Source: Prevotella sp.
GTDB taxonomy: Bacteria; Bacteroidota; Bacteroidia; Bacteroidales; Bacteroidaceae
Assembly: GCA_022781445.1 (NCBI GenBank)
Contig: JALETQ010000020.1
Coordinates: 1 to 36,680 of the forward strand
Direction of reading: 5' to 3'
Length of the DNA: 36,680 nucleotides
The notes beneath the pieces are model-generated. The model had not been told where the DNA came from. It saw only the letters and a list, made by a program, of their open reading frames with translations, and did no database searches. The position numbers and the translations under genes were made by a program. Shown piece by piece: positions 25,617-34,589 of this stretch (the first letter of the stretch is position 1; each line of letters starts with the position of its first letter).

Positions 25617-26530
25617 CGCAACACTTGATGTATATATTTGAAGAATCGGCAGGTGGCACGCACACCCATCAGGCGCACCATCCACAATTTGACGTTTCTG
25701 CCCGGAAATCCTGTCGGGATGTAAGGCAATCCCGGATCTCCGCCCAACAAGCCGTACACGTCAATCTGTATGTTCAGCACGTGGGCGTAATAGGCTCTGA
25801 AGCGTGAATCGTCACGGAGATGTTGCCATGCAGTGTCCGCAAGCACCTGCAAATGGGCGTCCAGCAGCTGTTTCAGCATCTTTCCGTCGGCCGTCGAGGT
25901 GATGCCTCCGGCATTGTGACAATACAGATAGAGCCCTTTGTCGGTGGTTGCCACAGTCTTTGCCTCTTGCAGGAGCAGCGGCAGGGTGTAAACGTCTTCA
26001 AACACCTTACCCACAGGAAACGTCACCGAAGCAAACAGCTCGCGCCGGTATATTTTGTTCCAGGCGTAAGCATGGGCATAGGCTCGTGCCTGCAGCCAAT
26101 AGTCCAGCCGGTTTGCATAGACATGCCTGTCAAACATCAGCACCGACTCCTTGGGAGAGCCGATGAAGCGGCGGACGGGAAACTCCATGATGTCATACTC
26201 CGGATGCCGCCCGAGCTCATCCATCAGCGGTTGCAGGGTATCGGCAGCCAGCATATCGTCCGAATCCACAAAAGCGACATAAGTACCCTTGGCAACCCGA
26301 AGTCCGGCATTTCTTGCAGCCGACAATCCGGCATTGGCCTGATGAATGACGCTTATGCGGTCGTCTTGGGTCGCCAGTTCGTCACATATTTGCGGACACC
26401 GGTCGGGCGAGCCGTCATCGACCAACAACAGTTCATAGTCGGTAAACGACTGCGTGCGAATGCTCTTCACGCATCTTTCCAGCGTGGCTTCCACACGATA
26501 AACCGGTACAATGACACTTAACTTCACCAT
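25613..26530 (-). CDS. Family 2 glycosyltransferase
   Basis: The 305-residue protein starts MVKLSVIVPVYRVEATLERCVKSI, a GT2 opening. LLLVDDGSPDRCPQICDELA, AGLSAARNAGLRVAKGTYVAFVDSDDML and a C-terminal helical region follow. The ATG at 26530 is chosen; 24 upstream in-frame residues are unconserved. It is first of the three glycosyltransferase genes and overlaps the second by 4 bp. A 128-bp gap separates it from cdd. It probably initiates or extends a surface glycan. Confidence 0.92.
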   Translation of the reverse strand: MVKLSVIVPVYRVEATLERCVKSIRTQSFTDYELLLVDDGSPDRCPQICDELATQDDRISVIHQANAGLSAARNAGLRVAKGTYVAFVDSDDMLAADTLQPLMDELGRHPEYDIMEFPVRRFIGSPKESVLMFDRHVYANRLDYWLQARAYAHAYAWNKIYRRELFASVTFPVGKVFEDVYTLPLLLQEAKTVATTDKGLYLYCHNAGGITSTADGKMLKQLLDAHLQVLADTAWQHLRDDSRFRAYYAHVLNIQIDVYGLLGGDPGLPYIPTGFPGRNVKLWMVRLMGVRATCRFFKYIHQVLR

Positions 26531-26658
26531 GAGCGGACGGGAAATATGAATCGGCAGAAAAGGAGGGCTGAAAAACGGGCAGGCTTTTTCATGGGACGGC
26601 AATATCGGCGACCGTCATCGTAACGAAAGAAAGGGGTACGAGACGGTTTCTGAACCTG

Positions 26659-27144
26659 TTATTCATTTTCCATATTATCGGCAATGAAAGAAAGCGGCAA
26701 AATGTCTTTCGCCGACCGTATCACATATACGCCGCCGGTGCCGTAGAGCAGAATCCTTACATTTTTCCGATACCTGTCTTCTATTTCGAGGATGACTTGT
26801 CTGCAGGCACCGCAGGGCGTGATCGGTGACTTGAGCAAGCCCTGTCCGTTCTTGGCAGCGATGGCGAGCATGGTGACAGCCTTGTCGGGGAATTGCGACT
26901 GGGCTGAAAACAAGGCTGCCCGCTCGGCGCACAAGCCCGAAGGATAGGCAGCGTTCTCTTGATTGGCACCGATGACAACGGTGTCGTCGTCGAGCAGCGC
27001 GGCTGCTCCGACTTTGAAGTTGGAATAAGGGGCATAAGCATGATCGGTGGCTGCAATGGCTTGTTCCAACAGCCGGTTCTCGCCGGATGACAATTCATCC
27101 GTTTGACAGAACGTAATCTGAATGTCGAGTGCTATCTTTTTCAT
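26659..27144 (-). CDS. cdd: Cytidine deaminase
   Basis: Cdd turns cytidine and deoxycytidine into uridine and deoxyuridine in pyrimidine salvage. The 161-residue enzyme has NFKVGAAAL, the zinc-site CAERAAL (zinc Cys plus catalytic Glu) and PCGACRQVI (two more zinc Cys), as in the tetrameric all-Cys type. The ATG at 27144 gives the normal start (MKKIALDIQ); 12 further upstream codons are likely untranslated. It starts 36 bp after the beta-helix lipoprotein stop and may share its transcript. Confidence 0.95.
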   Translation of the reverse strand: MKKIALDIQITFCQTDELSSGENRLLEQAIAATDHAYAPYSNFKVGAAALLDDDTVVIGANQENAAYPSGLCAERAALFSAQSQFPDKAVTMLAIAAKNGQGLLKSPITPCGACRQVILEIEDRYRKNVRILLYGTGGVYVIRSAKDILPLSFIADNMENE

Positions 27145-27180
27145 AAGGCATGGACTTGAAAGGTGAAAACACCCCGGCAA

Positions 27181-28629
27181 TCATTCCTTGCGATATTCGT
27201 AACATCCGAGGTCGGGTTTATCATCGCGCGCGATGCCCAGACGGTCGGTCTTGATGTCGTCCAGGACTTCTCCGGAGTCGACAGCCCGGGACAAACTGTC
27301 AAGACGAAAATCGTAATAGAGCCGGTCTGTATCGAGTGTGCGGAAGTTTTTGCTTCCTTCAAAAGGTTCTTCTTTGGTGTTTTCCCAAATAATGCCGGTC
27401 ATGTTCTTGGGTTCTTCCGGTTGCGGGGTACGCAACAAACAATGACTGAAGGAATAGTTCAACGGCGTATCGGTGTCGTCCTTGCGTGACAACAGATAGA
27501 TGACATTATCGGCATAACCGGTCACGATGCTGTTGATGCACGACAGTCTGTCGACAGGATATTTGTAGTCGCCTTCGTAGTTTGAGCAGGTAAGGGCTGC
27601 TCCACGCTCGGCATCGAAAGGATAGAACTGGGTAATGGTGCAATGAACGACATCGACTACCCCACCCAACACATACAGACAATCATGGAGCGTGTTCGAT
27701 AATTGGGAATTTGACAGTTTCACCTGCGAATGAATGCTTTTCAGTCCATATCCTTTACAGTTGTGAATCATGCTGTTCCGGAGCAAGAGCTTGGGCGTTT
27801 CAACCGAAGAGGAATCACACACGATGCCGTTCTTGGCACTGTGTATATCGGTATAGTCCATCACATTGTGGTAGGAGTGTTCATGAAATCTGATGCCCTC
27901 CCAGTGTCCGCTGATCCGATCGTAGGGAAGATTGTCAAACATCCTGTCGAGACGATCTCCCCGCATAACGACATTGTTGTCGGGTGTACCCTGCGTCTTC
28001 AATGTTCCGAAAACGTCCATGCCGGCACCATCGTGGAAGTACAGTGTCGTACCGGCCGTCAGGGTCAGGGTCGCCCCCTCTTCAACCTTCAACGAGCCGT
28101 AGACGATGACAGGTTTCTCTGCCCGGATGACGGTGTCCGTACGGACGACCTTGTCACGCCACACCTCGGCATCCCATATCCATGCATTCAGACGCAAGGT
28201 TTGCCGTACACCGCTCTCAAGCTGAAAAATCAGATTGTCTTCTATTTCCTTCGGCGTGGCTTGGTTTGCTGCGGTAGAGGTCAACTCGACAAAAACACGG
28301 ATGCTGTCGCCATTTCTCACCTCGATGTCGTTGACCTGATAACCTGCCGACTGGCTCAAATATATCCCATCGACATTGACACGGAAGCCCATTTGGTTTC
28401 CATTTTCCAATCTGATGTTCCTGCACCTGATACCGCTGCCGGAACGATTATACACCCAAAAGGATTTGGTCGAAGTGGGAATACGCGAGAATACCGTATC
28501 CATCCTGATCGTATCACTCACGAAAGTGAGACGCCGGCTGGCATCCGCCGAGAAATCTTCGTTGTCCGAGCAGGCCGTCAGCCATACCGTCAGCACGAAG
28601 AGTGTCGATATCAAAAAAATGCGTTTCAT
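27181..28629 (-). CDS. Lipoprotein with right-handed beta-helix domain
   Basis: The 482-residue product has a lipoprotein signal (FVLTVWLTAC, Cys20) followed by acidic residues, pointing to the cell surface. An Ig-like or beta-rich domain spans about 30-150. Parallel beta-helix repeats follow from about 170 to 400 (EEGATLTLTAGTTLYFHDGAG, NVMDYTDIHSAKNGIVCDSSS, LLLRNSMIHNCKGYGLKSIHSQV). This is a family often present in Bacteroidetes near cell-envelope genes; no enzyme is evident. The fold is visible but the function is not. Confidence 0.82.
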   Translation of the reverse strand: MKRIFLISTLFVLTVWLTACSDNEDFSADASRRLTFVSDTIRMDTVFSRIPTSTKSFWVYNRSGSGIRCRNIRLENGNQMGFRVNVDGIYLSQSAGYQVNDIEVRNGDSIRVFVELTSTAANQATPKEIEDNLIFQLESGVRQTLRLNAWIWDAEVWRDKVVRTDTVIRAEKPVIVYGSLKVEEGATLTLTAGTTLYFHDGAGMDVFGTLKTQGTPDNNVVMRGDRLDRMFDNLPYDRISGHWEGIRFHEHSYHNVMDYTDIHSAKNGIVCDSSSVETPKLLLRNSMIHNCKGYGLKSIHSQVKLSNSQLSNTLHDCLYVLGGVVDVVHCTITQFYPFDAERGAALTCSNYEGDYKYPVDRLSCINSIVTGYADNVIYLLSRKDDTDTPLNYSFSHCLLRTPQPEEPKNMTGIIWENTKEEPFEGSKNFRTLDTDRLYYDFRLDSLSRAVDSGEVLDDIKTDRLGIARDDKPDLGCYEYRKE

Positions 28630-28767
28630 GGTTTCAAAAACGTATGCAGTAGCATATTATTGCCACCTGATGGAGAATAACCGTCCACACCTTGCTTGGC
28701 GGACACGTACTTACCCCATACTCTTTTACTTCTATGACGAAAAGGCAAGCGTTGCAGGGAAAACGGC

Positions 28768-30552
28768 TTAGCGCACGACAACCTTGCGGTTTCCTTGCAG
28801 ATAAATACCCTTTGGCAACGAGGCAGCATGATTACCGATATATCTGCCGTCGAGCGTATAAACGGACGATTCTCCGTCGATCATGGTATCTTTGACCGGC
28901 GCATCGATGCCTGCCACATAACCTTTGAAGTCGTTGATGAATTTGAGTGTGATGATTCCCTCCGAGGAAGTGATATTCATGAATGCCTTGTTCAACGGGT
29001 CGTCGGTATATGTGCTGAAATTCACGATCTGCGATTCGTCGTTCAATTCGGTGACATTGGCCGTGCCGGGGAACGGGTCGCCTGCCAGTTGGTCATAATA
29101 CTCCTTGGCACCCGATGCAGAGCCTTGCGCCATCGACAATCCGTCGGCAGGCACAATCGCCATCCTCGGCGCACCCTTTCTGTTATTGACCGTATTGTTG
29201 CCGTTGGGCCACAGCGAGAATGCGTATGGGTCGTAGTCGACATGGTACACAATCATGCCGGTTCCTTTTTGTTTGCTGTTCCATCCGACTTTTTGGATGT
29301 TCTCTATCATGAAATATTCCTTCTCCGAAACGTCGGCATCATTCTTCACCCGATAGGCTTTGCCTCCATTATCAATGGGAATCAGTTGCAGGTTCGGCAC
29401 GTCTTCCGTCAAGGTTTCCACGGTCAGCCATCCCATAGCCTCACGCTCCCATGCCGTATAGGCAGTAGGTGTATGTCCGTTGTCAAGGTACTCGCCACCA
29501 TCCATGATGCTCCAAAATTCCATGCCCTGATTATCCACCTGTGCATCTTTGGATGTCGGGTAGAAGTCGGGCAATCCCATGCAGTGCGAGAATTCATGGC
29601 AGAAAAGACCTATACCGTTCACTCGCTTGAAAGGAGCCGTCTTATAGGAAGTCGGCGTGCCGTTCAGTTCGTTGTTCACGCCGTAGCGACCTATCTTCAC
29701 ACCGTCGAAAGTGTTACCGTTCACCAATCCCGACTTGGGCCAGATGGCATCGGATGAGTTGCCGCCCACACTTGCCGAATAACCGGCATAGATGACGTAA
29801 ACGAGGTCTACCATTCCGTCACCGTTGGCATCATATTGCGAGAAGTCAACCGTCTCGTCGAGCAGCCGGCAGGCATCGTTCAGGAGGCTCAACATATCCT
29901 CGGTGGCACCATAGTATTTCATGGGATGCGGGAGATTCACCGGGCCATACAAGTCGAACTGCGGTGTGAACATTCCGTTGCTCATGTCTTTGAAATACTG
30001 CCTGACACTTCCGTAGTTGCGGTTTTCCTGATTGCCGTAATCTTCGGGTTTGCCTTCTCCGTTGAGATACTGTTCAAAAGTCTTCTTCGGGTCGGAAACG
30101 GCAAAGGTCGTATCCGAGAAGTTGACCAACACCACAAGGGCTTTCGGGGAGCCGGTGCAGGGGAAAAAGGTTTTGTCGACCAACACGGGTTCACGTTTCA
30201 TCATGTTCTTCAGACGTGTCTGCTCCGCTTGTTGGTAGAAACGTTGTTTGTTCTGCTTGTTTATCAAGATGTTTTCTTCGGATTGACGTAAACCGGCATC
30301 GTGCGCAAGCACTTTGCTCGGCCGAAGGTTCCCCTGTTCGTCCACCAATGCCAGATAGTAGGCATCATTCTGTTTGGACAACAGCACGCCGTCGACCGTG
30401 GCATACCAATGACAGTCTTCGTCACCCATCAATCTGACACTCAGACGAGTACCGTCAGGTTGGGTGACAATGAAAGGTAACGAATGAGCTTTGGCTGCCT
30501 GCAGTACGATAGAGAAAAGTGCGAGGCAAAGGGTTAAAAATATTTTTTTCAT
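28768..30552 (-). CDS. M6 family metalloprotease with T9SS-type C-terminal tail
   Basis: This 594-residue secreted zinc protease has a signal peptide (MKKIFLTLCLALFSIVLQAAKA). The long form of the zinc motif, HEFSHCMGLPDFY, lies near residue 318 (HExxHxxGxxD), as in InhA-like M6 proteases. FWSIMDGGEYL carries the Met-turn expected after it. The C-terminus (SSVYTLDGRYIGNHAASLPKGIYLQGNRKVVVR) resembles the short sorting tail of T9SS cargo in Prevotella. An upstream in-frame extension to 30795 precedes the signal peptide and is not real. The preceding gene (EFR1-like) ends 59 bp upstream; no clear promoter was found. Confidence 0.93.
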   Translation of the reverse strand: MKKIFLTLCLALFSIVLQAAKAHSLPFIVTQPDGTRLSVRLMGDEDCHWYATVDGVLLSKQNDAYYLALVDEQGNLRPSKVLAHDAGLRQSEENILINKQNKQRFYQQAEQTRLKNMMKREPVLVDKTFFPCTGSPKALVVLVNFSDTTFAVSDPKKTFEQYLNGEGKPEDYGNQENRNYGSVRQYFKDMSNGMFTPQFDLYGPVNLPHPMKYYGATEDMLSLLNDACRLLDETVDFSQYDANGDGMVDLVYVIYAGYSASVGGNSSDAIWPKSGLVNGNTFDGVKIGRYGVNNELNGTPTSYKTAPFKRVNGIGLFCHEFSHCMGLPDFYPTSKDAQVDNQGMEFWSIMDGGEYLDNGHTPTAYTAWEREAMGWLTVETLTEDVPNLQLIPIDNGGKAYRVKNDADVSEKEYFMIENIQKVGWNSKQKGTGMIVYHVDYDPYAFSLWPNGNNTVNNRKGAPRMAIVPADGLSMAQGSASGAKEYYDQLAGDPFPGTANVTELNDESQIVNFSTYTDDPLNKAFMNITSSEGIITLKFINDFKGYVAGIDAPVKDTMIDGESSVYTLDGRYIGNHAASLPKGIYLQGNRKVVVR

Positions 30553-30611
30553 AAATACAATACTTTGTGTTGATGCGGTTGTTGTAAATATATGTGAGGT
30601 TCGGAAGTTGT

Positions 30612-31385
30612 TCAAGGTTTGTAATAATACTGACCTTTGTTTTTTGTACGCCGGCCGTATTCGATGGCTCTGGTCGGACAATGATGATAGCAGGCGAAAC
30701 ACGCGAGGCACGAACCGTCTCTTTTCCATGCCGGGAAGCGGTCTTTGCCTCCTATAACGTTGGCAGTGGGACACACCGATGCACATTTGCCGCACTTCAC
30801 ACAGCGTTGTTCATCGACCCTAAAAGGCTTATCCGTCACAAGATGTCTGACGAAGTAACCGCCGATGATCCGGCTGTTGATGCGAGGCCAGTTGCCGATG
30901 GTGAGCCTCCTGATACCGTCTTCCTCGTTATCTATCATTTCGATATACTGTGTCAAGAGTTCGGCAGCCATCTTTTTCTTCTGCGCCTCCTTGGCCGGTT
31001 TGTCGACATCCATGAAAGGCATGCCGACATACGATTCGGGCATGATGAGCGAGAAAGTGCTGTTCAGCTTGATGCCTCTCTGTTTCAAATCCTGTTGGAA
31101 AATGTCCATCGTCTCACCGATGTTGTCACCTGCCGTACATAGAGCGAAACTATAATGTCCAGACATATTCTCAACGGTCAGTCGGCGGATGAAGTCACGT
31201 ACGATTTTGGGTGGCCGCCAACCATGTACGGGAAAACAAAAGCCCAACTTCTCACCCTCTTTGAGCCTGTAGGCTGTAGCTGTAGCAGCAGGATCTGTGA
31301 CGGGGACAAGCGACTCTTGCAGGGACTTGCTCAGGCGATTGGCAGCCCACAACGTATTTCCGGTACACGATAAATAGAATATCAT
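30612..31385 (-). CDS. EFR1 family flavodoxin/ferredoxin protein
   Basis: The 257-residue protein joins an N-terminal flavodoxin-like domain (FMN-binding SCTGNT at 6-11, GFCFPVHGW near 48) to a C-terminal 2[4Fe-4S] ferredoxin (CVKCGKCASVCP and CLACFACYHHCP). Such fusions, called EFR1 proteins, are presumed electron carriers; the partner is unknown. The promoter ends 4 bp before the ATG, so the mRNA may be leaderless, and this supports the start at 31385. It heads a minus-strand pair with the metalloprotease. Confidence 0.93.
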   Translation of the reverse strand: MIFYLSCTGNTLWAANRLSKSLQESLVPVTDPAATATAYRLKEGEKLGFCFPVHGWRPPKIVRDFIRRLTVENMSGHYSFALCTAGDNIGETMDIFQQDLKQRGIKLNSTFSLIMPESYVGMPFMDVDKPAKEAQKKKMAAELLTQYIEMIDNEEDGIRRLTIGNWPRINSRIIGGYFVRHLVTDKPFRVDEQRCVKCGKCASVCPTANVIGGKDRFPAWKRDGSCLACFACYHHCPTRAIEYGRRTKNKGQYYYKP

Positions 31386-31389
31386 GTTG

Positions 31390-31420
31390 CAAATATAGCA
31401 ATAAAACCCGAAAGTTCAAA
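31390..31420 (-). promoter_or_regulatory. Promoter of the EFR1-like gene, apparently leaderless
   Basis: The -7 element TATATTTG (31390-31397) and -33 TTTG (31417-31420) match the consensus exactly with a 19-nt spacer. Only 4 nt separate the -7 element from the ATG (31383-31385), so the start site should fall at or very near the start codon. Confidence 0.75.
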
Positions 31421-31556
31421 TCATTCGGTGAAATAACTCTCCTTCGAAGAGGGAATCACCATCCTTCACGACACGACCGATGAATATGGAGAATACAGGT
31501 TGGCAGGATTGTCGGTGCCGCTTTTCAACATTTCCGCCTCAAGTCGGGGAGAAGAA

Positions 31557-32597
31557 TCACAGCTGCTGTCCCCACCACATCGCGGCAACGCAGAGAAGAA
31601 TCATCAACACTTCTGCCGTGCGGTTCACGCCGATGGCCGTCCGCATATCGTCCGTGTCGAGCGGACGGTTGTTGTGACCGATGAAAGGTTTGTAGAACAT
31701 CCGGCCGAAATAGGGATGCGGCCCCCCGAAACGACAATGAAGGATACCTGCCAAGACACTTTCGGGCCATCCGCTGTTGGGGCTTGCATGACACGAAGCA
31801 TACCTGCGCACAAATGCACAAAGGTTGGAGGGTTCGACAGCCGAGGCATCCTTCTTGCCGACAGTATCCGACGGAGCTTCATCCGCCATCCGTTTGGAAG
31901 GTGACACACGAAAAAAAGGTGCGGCAATCATCATCAGCAGTGCTGTCAGCCGAGCCGGAATGTAGTTGGCTGCATCGTCGAGTTTGGCTGCAAATCTGCC
32001 GAACTGTTCATAGCGCGGTGTTCGATAACCTATCATCGAATCGAGGGTATTGACCATCTTATACCCCATCATGCCGGGCCATCCCAGTACAATCAGCCAA
32101 AACAAAGGAGCAATCACTCCGTCACTGAGATTTTCCGCCAAGGTTTCGAGAGCAGCCGTGCGTACCTCCTGCTCCGAGAGTCCGGCCGTATCGCGCCCTA
32201 CAATGCGTGCCACCTGTCGCCGTCCGTCTTCCAAAGAACAGTCGGCAGCCCGAAACACGTTGCGCACCTCCCGCTCCAAAGTAGTTCCTGCCAGACAAAA
32301 GAACACCACCAGCGTTGACACCGCCACGGCTGCCCCGGGATGCCATGCCATCAGGGCAAGCATCAGCAGTCCCGTCACAACCATGACACCAATCACCAGC
32401 GTTAAGGTGAGAAATGTTCCCTTGAGTACGCGATGAGAGCCTCGGTTGAGGTTTCGCTCGCCAAAGGCTATGAACTTACCGAAGGCCACAACGGGATGCG
32501 GAAGCCATTGCGGGTCACCCAGCCAACGGTCGAGCAACCATCCTGCCAGAAGAGGAATCAGCAACAGCAGCAATGGAGACAAATCGTGGGATATCAT
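31557..32597 (-). CDS. cbiB: Adenosylcobinamide-phosphate synthase CbiB
   Basis: CbiB attaches (R)-1-amino-2-propanol phosphate to adenosylcobyric acid. The 346-residue membrane protein has the family start (AGWLLDRWLGDPQWLPHPVVAFGKFI), several transmembrane helices and the conserved ASPNSGWPESVLAGIL block. Between a helix ending APFFRVSPSK and that block lies a longer polar stretch (ADEAPSDTVGKKDASAVEPSNLC) than I remember in homologues. It is the last gene of the cobalamin operon, 46 bp after glsA. Confidence 0.96.
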   Translation of the reverse strand: MISHDLSPLLLLLIPLLAGWLLDRWLGDPQWLPHPVVAFGKFIAFGERNLNRGSHRVLKGTFLTLTLVIGVMVVTGLLMLALMAWHPGAAVAVSTLVVFFCLAGTTLEREVRNVFRAADCSLEDGRRQVARIVGRDTAGLSEQEVRTAALETLAENLSDGVIAPLFWLIVLGWPGMMGYKMVNTLDSMIGYRTPRYEQFGRFAAKLDDAANYIPARLTALLMMIAAPFFRVSPSKRMADEAPSDTVGKKDASAVEPSNLCAFVRRYASCHASPNSGWPESVLAGILHCRFGGPHPYFGRMFYKPFIGHNNRPLDTDDMRTAIGVNRTAEVLMILLCVAAMWWGQQL

Positions 32598-32643
32598 GAC
32601 ATAAAAGGATTGATGGAAGTATAAGACATCAACTATATGAAAA

Positions 32644-33561
32644 TCAGAAGATTGACTGTTCTGTAAGTGTGGTAAGCAGTTCCAGGGCTTTCAGTCCTCG
32701 CACGGAATTGCCTTTTTCATTGAGGCGAGGACTCCAAACTGCCACCGAATAATAGCGCGGACAGACGGCGGCAATGCCTCCTCCCACACCGCTCTTGCCG
32801 GGTAAACCCACAAAGTATGAAAAGTCGCCTGCTTCATCGTAGAAGCCGCAGGTCTGCATCACGGCATTGATACGCCTCACCTGTGACAGGGTGAGGCTTA
32901 CATCACCGTATTCGAACGGCCGGCGATGGTTGGCAAAAGGCAGGAAGGCCATTGACAACTCCTCGCATGTCAGTTCGATGGAACAGAGACGGAAATAAAA
33001 GTTCAACACATCGGCGATGTGGTTCTTCACATTGCCATGATGCTTCAACAGATTGGCGATGGCGGCATTCATATAGGCATGTTCCTTTTCGGATGATGCC
33101 ACCTCTTCGTTGAAACACACCTCGGGATTGCCCGACAGACAGCGAACAAAATCAAGGATGCGGCTCTCCACATCGGGAACCCGTTCGAGCAGGATGTCAC
33201 ATATCACGATGGCACCGGCATTGATGAAAGGATTGCGGGGAATACCGCGTTCGGTCTCGAGTTGAACGAGCGAGTTAAAGGCAGTCCCCGAGGGTTCGCG
33301 TCCCACCCGTTTCCACAAGTTCTCGCCCTCCACGCTCATGGCATAGGCGAGCGAAAACACTTTGGAAATGCTTTGGATAGAGAACCGTTCCCTTGAATCT
33401 CCCGTCTGATAAACTTTTCCATCAACGGAATGAAGGCAAAAACCAAATTTTTCGGGATTTACATGTGCCAATACCGGTATGTAGTCGGCTTGTTTCCCAA
33501 GGTCTTTCAACCCTTGCACCTCACGTTCGATGCGCTCGATTTCTTGTTGAAAATCTATCAT
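32644..33561 (-). CDS. glsA: Glutaminase A
   Basis: GlsA hydrolyses glutamine to glutamate and ammonia. The 305 residues include the SxxK nucleophile pair Ser64-Lys67 (FSIQSISKVF), NPFINAGAIV and GKSGVGGGI, the serine-beta-lactamase-like active site of this family. The length is normal. The start overlaps the cobD stop by 4 bp (ATGA), so it is translationally coupled within the cobalamin genes, an unusual position. Since cobyric acid synthase consumes glutamine, a role in nitrogen balance is conceivable but unproven. Confidence 0.96.
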   Translation of the reverse strand: MIDFQQEIERIEREVQGLKDLGKQADYIPVLAHVNPEKFGFCLHSVDGKVYQTGDSRERFSIQSISKVFSLAYAMSVEGENLWKRVGREPSGTAFNSLVQLETERGIPRNPFINAGAIVICDILLERVPDVESRILDFVRCLSGNPEVCFNEEVASSEKEHAYMNAAIANLLKHHGNVKNHIADVLNFYFRLCSIELTCEELSMAFLPFANHRRPFEYGDVSLTLSQVRRINAVMQTCGFYDEAGDFSYFVGLPGKSGVGGGIAAVCPRYYSVAVWSPRLNEKGNSVRGLKALELLTTLTEQSIF

Positions 33562-34589
33562 TTCTTCTGTTGTTGTAAATAGTCAGCCACACACGTCACA
33601 AGCAGGTCGTTCTCTTCGGGTGCCTGTGCCGCGATGCGAAAGCAGTGTTTGTCAAGTCCCTTGAAGTTTGAAGCATCGCGAATGAGTATGCCGTGATGCT
33701 CCACGAGCCATGTCTTCAGGTCTGCCGCACTTCCGTCTGTCAACCTGCAGAGCATGAAGTTGGTTCGGGTATCATCCACGTTTATCCCGTCGAGGCTGTC
33801 GAGCATTTCCCGAAGACGCCGGGTTTCGGCAAGATAGGCTTCCAAATCGTTCACAGCCTTTGTACCTTCCTTCAGGAGATATTCGCCGGCAGCCATTGCC
33901 AACGCGTTGACCGCCCACGGATGTTGGTGACTGCGAATGCGGGCAATCAATGGTGCGGCAGCTGTGATATAGCCCAGTCTCAATCCGGGAATGGCATAGG
34001 TCTTGGTCATGGAATGTATCTGCACGAGGTTATCGTGTGTAGTCCCTTCGGCTACGGTCATCTGTTCTGACAGGGTATGGTCTTCATACGAGCGGTCGAT
34101 GACATGGAGATGATGTCGGTTGCACAGTCTTCGGCGAACGGCATCGGCGGGCATCACCTCCCCCGTCGGGTTATTGGGGTTGCAGAGCCATATCATCTTG
34201 TCTTCGTCATCATCAACATGCCCGGACCGAGCCGGAATGCAACCGGCCACCCGAAGCGCGTCTTCGTATTCGCTGAAAGTGGGATGGCACACGACATAAC
34301 GTGACCGTTCTCCCGTCCGGAACGAATGAGCGAAAGCCCTGGCAATGAGATATATCGCCTCGGTAGCTCCGTTGGTGACCATGACACACGACGGGTCGAT
34401 GCCATGCCGACCGGCAAGCATGGTCTCGAGTGTAAAGGGCTGTGGCTCGGGGTAGCTGCCGATGCGATCGAGACAAGCGGCAAGATGTTTCTTGACACCG
34501 GACAGATCGGCATGCGAGTAGATATTGGAACTGAAGTTGAACCTGACTGCCTGATAGCGATACAGGTCGTCGCCGTGACCTATGATCAT
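33558..34589 (-). CDS. cobD: Threonine-phosphate decarboxylase CobD
   Basis: CobD decarboxylates L-threonine phosphate to aminopropanol phosphate for CbiB. This class I PLP aminotransferase relative (343 residues) has the family opening FNFSSNIYSHADLSGVKKHLAACL, VTNGATEAIYLIARAF (cofactor phosphate loop), CNPNNPTGEV, and the PLP lysine near residue 200 in IHSMTKTYAIPGLRLGYI. It resembles histidinol-phosphate aminotransferase, but the cobalamin neighbours settle it. It overlaps both cobQ and glsA by 4 bp (ATGA at each junction). Confidence 0.93.
   Translation of the reverse strand: MIIGHGDDLYRYQAVRFNFSSNIYSHADLSGVKKHLAACLDRIGSYPEPQPFTLETMLAGRHGIDPSCVMVTNGATEAIYLIARAFAHSFRTGERSRYVVCHPTFSEYEDALRVAGCIPARSGHVDDDEDKMIWLCNPNNPTGEVMPADAVRRRLCNRHHLHVIDRSYEDHTLSEQMTVAEGTTHDNLVQIHSMTKTYAIPGLRLGYITAAAPLIARIRSHQHPWAVNALAMAAGEYLLKEGTKAVNDLEAYLAETRRLREMLDSLDGINVDDTRTNFMLCRLTDGSAADLKTWLVEHHGILIRDASNFKGLDKHCFRIAAQAPEENDLLVTCVADYLQQQKK

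Noticed and set aside
27730..29757. Plus-strand open frames opposite the beta-helix lipoprotein and M6 protease
   Set aside because: They are antisense shadows of strongly supported genes.
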